Assembly: GCA_026647385.1 (NCBI GenBank)
Contig: JAPKGY010000025.1
Coordinates: 1 to 12,079 of the forward strand
Source of the DNA: Phycisphaerae bacterium
Lineage (GTDB): Bacteria > Planctomycetota > Phycisphaerae > UBA1845 > PWPN01
DNA length: 12,079 bases
Direction of reading: 5' to 3'
Part shown: positions 1 through 6,054 of the stretch, in pieces
Position numbering within the stretch: the stretch's first letter is position 1
Layout of the letters: the number at the start of each line of letters is the position of its first letter
The notes under the pieces: generated by a model
Database searches by the model: none
What the model was told of the DNA's origin: nothing
What the model saw: only the letters and a program-made list of their open reading frames with translations
Program-made: the position numbers and the translations under genes

Positions 1-64
1 TTGCGTCGTGTTTTAGTCGCTCAACAACCTGCTCCCATTCCGCCTGGATATCGATCGTGTTCAT
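1..64 (-). CDS. possible 5' end of a minus-strand gene running off the left edge
   Basis: On the minus strand an ATG at 64-62 opens a frame that stays open to the window edge, 21 codons, reading MNTIDIQAEWEQVVERLKHD. The composition looks like an ordinary helical soluble protein. The codon before it in another minus frame is a TAA at 66-64 sharing one base with the ATG (TAATG), as in translationally coupled genes. That upstream frame ends in an acidic/basic tail, LEVKDVKFDNE. No Shine-Dalgarno site lies at normal distance; a GGAGGT at 97-92 is 27 nt away. It overlaps the suspicious AT-rich start of the plus-strand reading frame, so at most one is likely real here. Too little is visible to assign a function. 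Confidence 0.22.
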   Translation of the reverse strand, partial: MNTIDIQAEWEQVVERLKHDA

Positions 65-876
65 TATTCATTATCAAATTTTACGTCTTTTACCTCCAGT
101 TCCAGATGAACCACAAGCGCGCCCCCGGCCAGGACCAAGGCCAATGGAACGTGGCTGACAGCGGGACGATCGGCATGGGCGTGCTGGCGACGGGCATGCG
201 CTGCAAGGATCCGTCTGACCGGGCGTTCTACCTCGCCTCGGTCGAGAGTTTCGCGGATCTCGTGCTGAACAATTACGTCACGCCGGAAGGCGGCATCAGC
301 AACGGCCTGTGGCCGATCTACTCGGGGCCCTGGTGGTGCTCGTCGGCGACGGCCGGCTCGCTGCTGTTCCGGCTTTACGACGCGACCGGCAACGAGCGAT
401 ACCTCAGAGCGGCGATGGGCGCGATGCAGTGGCTGCTCCGACAGGATTTCCGCGAGCTCAAGCCGATCACGTTCGCCATGCGGCCGTCAGGCACGGTCTA
501 CTACTGCTTCGAGCTGTATGCCTCGGGCCTGAAACATCTCACCCCCGACTCGGCGGCGTACAAATCGTTGCTGCGCCAGCTCGACGCGGCCTTCGCCTGG
601 ATGGCCGGGAATCAAAAGACCCGCGGAGCGCCGGTCCCGCCCTACCTGGAGAAGAACGTGGACATGGCCGGCCTGCCCTACGTGATGTACACGTTTGCTC
701 ACCAGCTCCCGCGGTATCGCGACCAGATTGCCCCAGCCGACCGCGAACTGCAATACGTCGGCGAGCTATTACTGGCGCGCGGCAAACCGAACGTTTCAAG
801 ACTCATGACCTGGGAAGTCCTGACCTGGGGAATGCTCTCGTACGCCGAACGCCTTGCACCCGGCGCCGCTTTCTGA
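1..876 (+). CDS. alpha-helical six-hairpin-like (glycosidase-type) protein, 5' end uncertain
   Basis: The frame is open from base 1 (a TTG) to the TGA at 874-876; the first in-frame ATG is at 106, giving 256 residues. No Shine-Dalgarno site precedes either start. The body is a run of amphipathic helices separated by Gly/Trp/Pro-rich turns, for example GQWNVADSGTIGMG, GPWWCSSATAGSLLFRLYDA, GNERYLRAAMGAMQWLL and MAGLPYVMYTFAHQLP. This pattern suggests the alpha/alpha (six-hairpin) toroid of unsaturated glucuronyl hydrolases, epimerases and related sugar enzymes. I cannot name the family or identify catalytic acids. No signal peptide or membrane segment is evident after residue 36. The first 35 codons are unlike the rest: AT-rich DNA encoding a Phe/Tyr/Ile-rich stretch. 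The mature domain therefore appears to begin abruptly near 106-112, so the gene is probably truncated at the 5' end by the window edge or by a junction. The coding call is firm; the fold is inference. Confidence 0.65.
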   Translation: MRRVLVAQQPAPIPPGYRSCSLFIIKFYVFYLQFQMNHKRAPGQDQGQWNVADSGTIGMGVLATGMRCKDPSDRAFYLASVESFADLVLNNYVTPEGGISNGLWPIYSGPWWCSSATAGSLLFRLYDATGNERYLRAAMGAMQWLLRQDFRELKPITFAMRPSGTVYYCFELYASGLKHLTPDSAAYKSLLRQLDAAFAWMAGNQKTRGAPVPPYLEKNVDMAGLPYVMYTFAHQLPRYRDQIAPADRELQYVGELLLARGKPNVSRLMTWEVLTWGMLSYAERLAPGAAF

Positions 877-877
877 A

Positions 878-891
878 CCCGGCGAGCCGGG
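878..891 (+). terminator. GC-rich hairpin just after the stop codon
   Basis: CCCGG-CGAG-CCGGG forms a five-pair stem with a four-base loop two bases after the TGA at 874-876. No T-run follows on either strand, so it is at best a weak terminator or an mRNA 3'-end stabiliser. Confidence 0.2.
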
Positions 892-1026
892 GGGCATCGC
901 TGAAAACCGACTCCCGACGACTCAGTGGGTGTGCGAGAAGCCCGGGGGACTTTCCCATCTCGCTGGGACGAAGGGTGGGGCGTTGCGCCGGGCAGGTCCG
1001 GTCCGTCAAAACCCTGCTGCGAAATG

Positions 1027-1038
1027 GGGACCGTTCCC
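1027..1038. repeat. short REP-like hairpin
   Basis: GGGA-CCGT-TCCC preceded by GAAATG. The wording resembles the AAATGGGGAC...TCCC palindromes scattered as REP-like elements in many environmental genomes, which is recall rather than a search. It lies between the convergent ends of the genes at 1-876 and 1099-1677 and is not followed by a T-run. The rest of 892-1098 shows nothing I can name. Confidence 0.18.
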
Positions 1039-1098
1039 TCGCGTCAGGGCTTCACATGCCCTCGCCGACCAACCCCCACATCGGGGCTTTACCGCCGC

Positions 1099-1677
1099 TC
1101 ACGCCACGATGTTCAGCGACGAACCGCCATCGCCGCCGGCGGCTGGAGTCACCCCCGCGTTGCTGTACGCGCTCGAGGCCGCCTGGCTGGACATGTACTG
1201 CATCTGCGTGGACTCGATGCTGAGCGAACTCGACGAATAGAACAGCATCGATTGCTGGGCGTTGCTTTGCTGCTGAGACTGCAAAACCATTCCCATCAGG
1301 GCGAGCAGGCCTTCCTTCTCCTTCTCGTCGTTGCTCTTCATGTACTCCAGCAGGAGCATAAGCAGAACGGCCCCGAGCAATTCATTGCTGGTAATCGCAC
1401 CCTGCGAACCCTCGGAGACCAGGAGCATCTCCGACGACTGGTTGACCGACAGCGACGAGAGGCTGAGCATCTCCTGGGACGCAGAGGCCTGGGACGCGCC
1501 CGAGGCTCCGGCTGCTCCCAGACCGACGAGTTGCCCGGTCTTGCCGGAATCGGACGCCGGCGCCGCCGGCCCGCCGGCGGGCAAACCGACCGCCGCCCCG
1601 CCCGGTGCGGCCGGAGGATTCGTCCGCAGGGGAATCGCGCCCCCGCCCACTCCCTGAATTCCTGAAAGACCCTCCAC
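1099..1677 (-). CDS. low-complexity Ser/Gly/Ala/Gln-rich protein without Cys, Trp or His
   Basis: 192 residues from a GTG at 1677-1675. The start is set by a GGAGGG at 1690-1685, seven bases upstream; the frame continues further upstream but without such a site. In order: a Gly/Pro/Ala-rich N-terminus (1-60), a Ser-rich stretch (61-98), a short hydrophobic helix LLGAVLLMLLL at 100-110, a charged turn KSNDEKEKEG (114-123), a second hydrophobic patch (124-132), a Gln/Ser-rich section QSQQQSNAQQS (133-143), and a Ser/Tyr/Gly tail. There is no Cys, Trp or His and only one Phe. That composition recalls secreted filament, hook or fibre-type proteins, but I do not recognise a family and see no signal peptide. 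The hydrophobic patches are short for a membrane span and could be a coiled or assembly helix. The gene stands alone, convergent with the preceding gene. That the strand is right is supported by the strong ribosome site and by a structured 118-nt leader. Confidence 0.7.
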   Translation of the reverse strand: MEGLSGIQGVGGGAIPLRTNPPAAPGGAAVGLPAGGPAAPASDSGKTGQLVGLGAAGASGASQASASQEMLSLSSLSVNQSSEMLLVSEGSQGAITSNELLGAVLLMLLLEYMKSNDEKEKEGLLALMGMVLQSQQQSNAQQSMLFYSSSSLSIESTQMQYMSSQAASSAYSNAGVTPAAGGDGGSSLNIVA

Positions 1678-1684
1678 GGTTCGT

Positions 1685-1690
1685 CCCTCC
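1685..1690 (-). promoter_or_regulatory. ribosome binding site that sets the GTG start at 1677
   Basis: GGAGGG on the minus strand, seven bases before GTG. It decides between this start and in-frame upstream GTG/ATG codons (for example 1692 and 1782), which lack a comparable site. Confidence 0.65.
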
Positions 1691-1794
1691 ACGCTCTCCG
1701 CGAAACCAGACCGCCCCTCCGGGCTGAGAAACGGGCAGAGTCCGTTCCCCGGCGATCTCGGCGGGCAGGCGGCGTTCCGCACACACGTAAGTCA

Positions 1795-1851
1795 TTTATA
1801 GGAAAAAGGTTATCGTTATCCGGTTGGTCTGGATCGACTGTAACGGTTATC
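1795..1851 (-). promoter_or_regulatory. candidate promoter/operator of the low-complexity gene
   Basis: Minus-strand TATAAA at 1800-1795 is a plausible -10 box; no good -35 lies 16-18 bp upstream, suggesting activation or an alternative sigma factor. Immediately upstream are three copies of (G)GTTATC on the plus strand at 1808-1814, 1815-1820 and 1845-1851, the first two in tandem. They may be binding sites. Evidence is motif-level only. Confidence 0.25.
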
Positions 1852-1887
1852 CCGTCTGGCGAACGTCGAATGCAGAGCGGGTGCCGT

Positions 1888-1934
1888 AATAATCGTAACC
1901 TAATTATTGGTAAATGTTTACGTGATATGTTCAC
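1888..1934. promoter_or_regulatory. cluster of AT-rich palindromes, candidate operator
   Basis: Three inverted repeats in 47 bp. AATAAT (1888-1893) pairs with ATTATT (1903-1908). GTAAA-TG-TTTAC (1910-1921) is a perfect palindrome. GTGA-TATGT-TCAC (1922-1934) directly abuts it. The AT content contrasts with the GC-rich surroundings. The position suits control of the divergent pair at 1677 (-) and 2322 (+), though it is nearly 400 bp from the latter start. Confidence 0.35.
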
Positions 1935-2214
1935 AATCAACGGAGAGTGGGTCGTCTGTCGGCGCTCGCGGAAGGATTTGCGATCAAAGGTGTTGGCAAC
2001 TCGCCCCGATCGGCGGCCCCGATCACGGTGCGTGACAGTATGGGCGGGCTATCCGAGCCCCATGGCGGTGGCGCGGGGCCGGGGCGTGAAGCGACCGCAG
2101 CATCCAGAGGGCGACACGCGGATACGGCCTGCAGTTGCGGGCCTGACCCGTCGCTTCAGACTTCGCCCGCTACGGTGGACTGCGCCGGGACAAGTCCGCT
2201 CTGGGGTTCCAAGA

Positions 2215-2234
2215 CCCTTCGCTTCCGCTCCGGG
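2215..2234. repeat. diverged copy of the repeat core
   Basis: CCCTTCGCTTCCGCTCCGGG matches 18 of 20 bases of the core at 10158 and 10260, and is also followed by a (T)TTGAAA-type tail. This suggests a dispersed non-coding repeat family; reverse-complemented it reads as an AGCGGRAGCGA-type word that I associate, by recall only, with planctomycete intergenic DNA. Confidence 0.4.
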
Positions 2235-2309
2235 ATTTGAAAGGGACTCGCCCCAAAGTGTCATGGCCCCCGCCAATCGCCGGGAGCCGGACGGCCATTG
2301 CCTCAAACC

Positions 2310-2314
2310 GGAGG
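2310..2314 (+). promoter_or_regulatory. ribosome binding site of the thymidine kinase gene
   Basis: GGAGG seven bases before the ATG at 2322. It selects the first of two adjacent ATG codons and so includes the unusual ~27-residue N-terminal extension. Confidence 0.6.
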
Positions 2315-2321
2315 CTGACGG

Positions 2322-2948
2322 ATGATGGGCTGGATGCCGTCACCGATGGACCAAAGCGACAGCGAGACGACGAAGCTCTCAGCCGAAGCGACCGAATGCG
2401 GCCGAATCGAACTGGTATGCGGATGCATGTTCAGCGGCAAGAGCCTGCAACTGATGGACCGCGTCCGGCAAGCCCGGCAAGCAGGGCTGAAGGTGGCAGC
2501 ATTCAAACACGCCAGCGACGACCGTTATGGCCAAACACACATCGTCACGCACAACGGGCAGCGCATGGAGGCCACGCCGGTCGCTTCCGCGGATCGAATC
2601 GCGAGCCTGGCCGGCGATGCGAACGTCATCGCGATCGACGAGGGGCAGTTTTTCGACAGCTCGCTGGTGGACGCGTGCCAACGGATGGCCCGGGCCGGGC
2701 GGGTCGTGATCGTGGCCGGCCTGGACCGCGATTCGTGGGGACTGCCCTTCGGCCCGATTCCCGCGCTGGCCGAGATCGCCGATCAAGTCACGCGCACGAC
2801 GGCCGTGTGCGCAAGGTGCGGCCAACCGGCGGAGTACACCCAACGACTGGTGCCGGTGGCCGACCGGACGATGATCGGCGGACGGGAAAGCTACGAGCCG
2901 CGATGCAGTCGCTGCTTCCAGCCGCCCCCGGCGGACCTGCGACGATAG
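2322..2948 (+). CDS. tdk: thymidine kinase, type II (TK1-like)
   Basis: Phosphorylates thymidine to dTMP with ATP in the cytoplasm (pyrimidine salvage). 208 residues, close to the family norm. A P-loop GCMFSGKS sits at 34-41 (Lys40), the Mg/catalytic segment DEGQFF at 106-111 (Glu107 the expected general base), and the GLDRDSWGLPFGPIP region at 133-147. A structural zinc site is formed by C163-x-x-C166 and C195-x-x-C198. The C-terminal lasso with the IGG...YEPRC motif covers 185-195. The P-loop has Cys where most family members have Pro (GPMFSGK). Residues 1-27 are a polar extension before the usual GRIEL start of the fold; an internal Met9 also exists, but the ribosome site favours the first ATG. 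No operon partner is seen; it stands between two intergenic gaps. A 7-bp inverted repeat with a 39-nt loop follows the stop (2953-2959/2999-3005), without a T-run. Confidence 0.96.
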   Translation: MMGWMPSPMDQSDSETTKLSAEATECGRIELVCGCMFSGKSLQLMDRVRQARQAGLKVAAFKHASDDRYGQTHIVTHNGQRMEATPVASADRIASLAGDANVIAIDEGQFFDSSLVDACQRMARAGRVVIVAGLDRDSWGLPFGPIPALAEIADQVTRTTAVCARCGQPAEYTQRLVPVADRTMIGGRESYEPRCSRCFQPPPADLRR

Positions 2949-3058
2949 GACCTCAGGCGAACCGCTTTGGGGAAACGTGTGAGGATTTCGGAGGGAACCG
3001 CCTGAAACAGGATCACGGTGCGCTGAAGCGATGCTACCGTCTCCGTATTCTGTACCAT
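2891..3058 (-). CDS. possible small protein, 55 residues, overlapping the tdk 3' end
   Basis: An ATG at 3058-3056 opens a frame of 55 codons beginning MVQNTETVASLQRTVILFQ and ending in a Lys/Arg-rich tail, stopping at TAG 2893-2891. The first ~37 codons lie in the gap after tdk; the remainder is antisense to the tdk C-terminus. Upstream are AAGGAG (3077-3072, 13 nt away) and a closer AAGGG (3067-3063, 4 nt away). The N-terminal part has a natural-looking composition, while the last 15 residues (RRRSAGGGWKQR) look like shadow. GC at third positions is lower than in the confirmed genes. I do not recognise it. It could be chance. Confidence 0.25.
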   Translation of the reverse strand: MVQNTETVASLQRTVILFQAVPSEILTRFPKAVRLRSYRRRSAGGGWKQRLHRGS

Positions 3059-3259
3059 GTATCCCTTTTCTCTCCTTGCGAGGCCGGCCCGGGGGCGCAG
3101 CGACGAATCCCGGCCTGGTGCAGGGCGATGAGTTACGGGATTTCACCGTCGTTTGGAGCGGTCAGTTGCGGATCGAACAGCCGCGTGGGTCGCCGCGGCG
3201 ACCTGAAGCCCGCGGATCTTTACCGCGCGCGATTGGGGGCGTGGTGCGTATCGTTCTTC
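2949..3259. other. 311-bp gap between the convergent tdk and MFS-HEAT genes
   Basis: Apart from the doubtful 55-codon minus-strand frame, no gene is supported. It holds the tdk 3' inverted repeat and a perfect 16-bp palindrome at 3188-3203. A plus-strand frame ending at 3285 with a hydrophobic, cysteine-containing tail is a shadow of the minus-strand gene's C-terminus. Confidence 0.55.
3188..3203. terminator. perfect 16-bp GC palindrome downstream of the MFS-HEAT gene
   Basis: GGTCGCCG|CGGCGACC folds as a six-pair stem with a CGCG loop on either strand, 57-72 nt after the minus-strand stop at 3260. No T-run, so it is a candidate 3'-end hairpin, protein-binding site or repeat rather than a classical terminator. 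Its core TCGCCGCGGCGAC recurs exactly at 5792-5804. Confidence 0.3.
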
Positions 3260-5692
3260 TCATGACGGCGGCTGGCTGTGGATGAGGACGTAGAGGGCGA
3301 GCAGCGTGAGGCCGTCCCATGGCGCCTCCTGGCCTGGGCGGGCGGCGTTGTGACGAAGGTAGGTGATGAGCCAGTACGTTTCGGCGTGAACCGGGGCCAG
3401 GGCGGACAGAAACTCGAGGGCGTTCGCTTCATCGCCGTGGTAGTGGTAGCGGAGCACGAGCAACTCGAACGCCAGGCTGGCGATGGCTTCCGTCGCCCTG
3501 GCCCAGTTTTCCGCCTGGGCATGCTCCAGGAGTTCCTCGACGAGCCGATCGATCCGTTCGAGATGGACGCGCCGCCTCGATCGGCTGAAGGTCCTGCCGG
3601 TGAACTGAGTGGCCAGGATCGCCCGGGCCTGTCTTCGGAGTTGCCGGGCGAGCCGGGCAAAGCCGCTGCCGCGCCAGTGACGATCCTCTCGCCAGAGTTT
3701 CTGAAATCGGCCGACGCTGCCGAGCAGATCAGCCAGGGCCACGATCATCTGCGAGCGGACGACCGCGTGCTCGGCGTTCAAGGCGAGGTGGAGCATTTCG
3801 CGAACCGCGCCAAAGCCGCCGAGCCGCGAGAGGGCGACCGCGGTGGAGGCGAGCACCTCGCCGTCGCGTTCCTCGGTAAGCAGGTTGCGAAGTTCGGCGG
3901 CGGCACCGGCCTCCCGGCTTCGCCCGAGGGCTTCGACGGCGGCGAGCCGGACGCGGCTGTCCGGGTCGTGCAGAGCCCGCTTGAGCAGACTGAGCCGATC
4001 GGGCACGGACGCCTGGCCGATCGCCTCGACGGAGTCGGCGCGGGTGGCGGCGTCGGGTTCGTACAGATACCAGCGGAGCAGGTCAAGGGCCTCGGGGGTG
4101 CCCAGTCGGCCGAGAGCGAGCATCGCTTCGCGCCGCACGTCGGGCTCGGCGTCGTCGAGCGCGCCGACGATTTCGGGCAGCATGACGTTGCCGTCGCGGG
4201 TGGTGATCCTCCGCAGGGCTCGGACTTTCCGGGGAGAACTGGCCGGCGTGCCGAGGACGCTGATGTTCCAGGCCACGCGAATCAACTCGCCGAACAGGAA
4301 TCGTCCGAACCACGGGCGGATGGAGACGCCCTTGGGATCGGGAATTCGCGTCATGAGCGGCAAGGTGAGCAGCATGCCGACGAACGCGATGACGAGCAGC
4401 AGGTGGATGTAGCACGCCGGCTGGCCGCTGGGCAGGAGGATCGCGGGGAAGACGCGGAGTCGGTCGGCGAGCCAGCCGGCCAGGATTGGCCCGGCGGCGC
4501 TGCCCGCCGCGAAGACCGCCAGGAACATGGACATATAGAACTCGCGTTTGGGCCTGGGGGCCATGGAGAGCGCGAGATTCTGCATCGCGACGGGTTGGCC
4601 GGAGTAGATCAGCCCGAAAACGATCGCGTTGGCCAGGGCGACGTAGGCGTAGTTGTGTTCGTTGATGAAGAAGAAGGAGACGTGGGAGAAGTAGCCGAGG
4701 GATCCGAGCATCCAGACGATGCGGTGGCCGATCCGATCGGCCAGCCGCCCCCACTGATTGGCCGCCAGAGCGGTACCGACGGCGAAAACCACGGGCACCA
4801 GCGACAGCAAGCCGAGCGAGGCGCGCCCGCCGATCCATCCGGCGTGCGTCTGCTCGCCGCGAAGGAACACCACCAGGAATACGAGCGGAACGTTGTAGAA
4901 AAGCCCGTAGACTCCGGCGGCCACAAGCATGGACCGGAAACCGCGTTCGCGCAGGGGCTCGAGGTACTCGCGGGCAAGGCTGCGCAGGGACCCCCGCGGC
5001 GGGTGAGGACGAACCGGCTCGGGGACGAAGGCGAAAAGCAACGGATCCACCACCGCCAGCACCGAAGCCAGCACGAAGACGCCGACGAACATGTACCGGG
5101 CGGCGTCCGGGGTCGCCGCGAGGTCGAGCAGCTTTCCGGCGGCCATCGCGAAGAGGGACTGGCCCAGGAGCACCCAGCGGTACCGGCGGGTGAAGAAGCC
5201 GCCCCACATGGACTCGGGAATGAGGTCGGCCATCCAGGACCACCAGCCGGGCGAGGTGAACACGCCGCCGGCCTGGACGAGAAAGAGACTGAGCATGAAC
5301 AAGGCGATCAGCCGCTGGTGCCAGGCGGCGTGATGCGAGAGGGCGGCCACGATCGCACAGCCGAACATGCAGGCGCGGGCGATGGCGGTCAGAGCGATCC
5401 AGACCGCCTTGCGTCGCCGCAGCCGGCTGAACAACCACGCGCCGGGAAGCGAGATGACGGTGGCCAGGGTCACGAGAGTGAAGTTGAGGCCGATCTCCGT
5501 CTTACTGGCTCCCAGATGCTCGCTCAGGAAAATAACGGTGAGGACGGCGTTGGGCCAAAGGACGGCCAGGGCCATCATGATCAGGGCGCCGCCAAGGACG
5601 TTGATCCGCATGGCGCGAGCCAGGCGCAGCGGGCCGATGGAACGACCTGCATAGTCGACGGGTCTGCGCGAATCATTCAGGGGCGCGTCCAT
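3260..5692 (-). CDS. MFS permease fused to cytoplasmic HEAT repeats
   Basis: 810 residues. Residues ~30-450 form about twelve hydrophobic segments of a major facilitator. The signature-type loop GRLADRIGHR lies at 315-324, and a Trp-rich loop GWWSWMADLIPESMWGGFF at 149-167 resembles the W..D.IP...G.FF motif I associate with a subgroup of bacterial MFS proteins. After a linker, residues ~500-660 hold tandem HEAT/PBS-lyase-type repeats (DDAEPDVRREAMLALGRLG, PDSRVRLAAVEALGRS, AEHAVVRSQMIVALADLL). A basic helical tail (~665-750) with many Arg follows. The permease would sit in the inner membrane with the repeats in the cytoplasm as a binding platform; the substrate is unknown. The ATG at 5692 has only GAGG about 13 nt upstream. 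The gene follows the HDOD gene on the same strand after 362 bp, so a shared transcript is possible but unproven. The fold calls are firm; transport and regulatory coupling are inference. Confidence 0.9.
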   Translation of the reverse strand: MDAPLNDSRRPVDYAGRSIGPLRLARAMRINVLGGALIMMALAVLWPNAVLTVIFLSEHLGASKTEIGLNFTLVTLATVISLPGAWLFSRLRRRKAVWIALTAIARACMFGCAIVAALSHHAAWHQRLIALFMLSLFLVQAGGVFTSPGWWSWMADLIPESMWGGFFTRRYRWVLLGQSLFAMAAGKLLDLAATPDAARYMFVGVFVLASVLAVVDPLLFAFVPEPVRPHPPRGSLRSLAREYLEPLRERGFRSMLVAAGVYGLFYNVPLVFLVVFLRGEQTHAGWIGGRASLGLLSLVPVVFAVGTALAANQWGRLADRIGHRIVWMLGSLGYFSHVSFFFINEHNYAYVALANAIVFGLIYSGQPVAMQNLALSMAPRPKREFYMSMFLAVFAAGSAAGPILAGWLADRLRVFPAILLPSGQPACYIHLLLVIAFVGMLLTLPLMTRIPDPKGVSIRPWFGRFLFGELIRVAWNISVLGTPASSPRKVRALRRITTRDGNVMLPEIVGALDDAEPDVRREAMLALGRLGTPEALDLLRWYLYEPDAATRADSVEAIGQASVPDRLSLLKRALHDPDSRVRLAAVEALGRSREAGAAAELRNLLTEERDGEVLASTAVALSRLGGFGAVREMLHLALNAEHAVVRSQMIVALADLLGSVGRFQKLWREDRHWRGSGFARLARQLRRQARAILATQFTGRTFSRSRRRVHLERIDRLVEELLEHAQAENWARATEAIASLAFELLVLRYHYHGDEANALEFLSALAPVHAETYWLITYLRHNAARPGQEAPWDGLTLLALYVLIHSQPPS

Positions 5693-5718
5693 GCTCTGAC
5701 CATCACCTCAGGGGGAGC

Positions 5719-5746
5719 ATTCTACACGTTTTGCGCGAAATGAAAG
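5719..5746 (-). promoter_or_regulatory. weak candidate promoter of the MFS-HEAT gene
   Basis: TAGAAT (5724-5719) with CTTTCA (5746-5741) 16 bp upstream, ~27 bp before the ATG. The -10 match is fair and the -35 poor; offered only because it is the sole AT-richer patch before the gene. Confidence 0.2.
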
Positions 5747-5791
5747 CCTCAGCCGATGGGGAAAGGCTCGAACACGGGCTGACAAGGCCGT

Positions 5792-5817
5792 TCGCCGCGG
5801 CGACTCGCCGTGGCGAG
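5792..5817. repeat. two abutting TCGCC-N-GGCGA palindromes
   Basis: TCGCCGCGGCGA (5792-5803) followed at once by CTCGCCGTGGCGAG (5804-5817). The first, with the next C, is identical over 13 bases to the palindrome on the other side of the MFS-HEAT gene (3190-3202). Confidence 0.4.
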
Positions 5818-5898
5818 CCATGCCACCCTCCACCCATAGCGTCACGCCCCTGCCTCGGACGGGATCTCCGGTTGTGCCGGCCGGGGGTTTGACCGACG

Positions 5899-5918
5899 GT
5901 GAATCGCCGGCGACTCAC
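5899..5918 (-). terminator. 20-bp near-perfect palindrome, possible 3' hairpin of the HDOD transcript
   Basis: On the minus strand GUGAGUCG-CCGG-CGAUUCAC pairs fully with one G-U. It lies ~137 nt after the HDOD stop. No U-run follows. Confidence 0.25.
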
Positions 5919-6054
5919 GAGCTGAAAACGGCGAATGGAGAAAGAGGACGCACTGGGCGGTGGCGCATCGCGAAACGGACACTTCCACTGATCCTGCCCG
6001 GCGGCGTCCGGGGTCGCCATCCGACCGCTTCACGGTTCTCGTTGGCTGCGGGAG

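Larger units (their letters stand above)
1678..2321. other. 644-bp intergenic region between divergent genes
   Basis: No convincing gene. The open frames here encode Arg/Pro-rich peptides typical of GC-rich non-coding DNA. On the minus strand 1678-1794 would be the leader of the low-complexity gene and can fold into small hairpins (AACGG/CCGTT at 1730-1746; GCGG-AACG-CCGC at 1780-1769). The 1795-1940 stretch is markedly AT-richer and holds repeated and palindromic motifs listed separately. The 1941-2309 part is GC-rich; it contains one diverged copy of a 20-bp word that recurs at 10158 and 10260. I saw no recognisable riboswitch or structural RNA. Confidence 0.6.
5693..6054. other. 362-bp gap between the HDOD and MFS-HEAT genes, palindrome-rich
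   Basis: No convincing gene; a 105-codon minus-strand frame here has Arg/Ser/Pro-rich shadow composition. It carries palindromes of the form TCGCC-N-GGCGA: TCGCCGCGGCGA at 5792-5803, CTCGCC-GT-GGCGAG at 5804-5817 directly adjacent, and the near-perfect GTGAATCGCC|GGCGACTCAC at 5899-5918. On the minus strand the single mismatch of the last becomes a G-U pair, so RNA from the upstream HDOD transcript could fold it completely (8 bp plus CCGG loop). Confidence 0.5.

Noticed and set aside
1870..2325. A plus-strand frame of 151 codons overlapping the tdk start by four bases
   Set aside because: Arg/Pro/Cys-rich composition with no ribosome site or motif; the stop-start overlap with tdk is probably chance.
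2021..3022. A 12-bp word GATCACGGTGCG on both sides of tdk
   Set aside because: Several 12-bp matches are expected by chance in a 12-kb GC-rich window; no longer flanking identity, so no evidence of insertion-site duplication.
3031..3285. A plus-strand frame ending in a lipoprotein-like hydrophobic Cys tail
   Set aside because: The hydrophobic Cys is at the C-terminus, not the N-terminus, and overlaps the permease C-terminal codons.
3278..5743. An 821-codon plus-strand frame antisense to the MFS-HEAT gene
   Set aside because: Its product is a Gly/Glu/His/Arg-rich string without domains; the opposite strand has a full permease with membrane segments and HEAT repeats.
5703..6020. A 105-codon minus-strand frame between the HDOD and MFS-HEAT genes
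   Set aside because: Composition is typical of non-coding GC-rich DNA, and it runs through palindromic repeats; no ribosome site was found.
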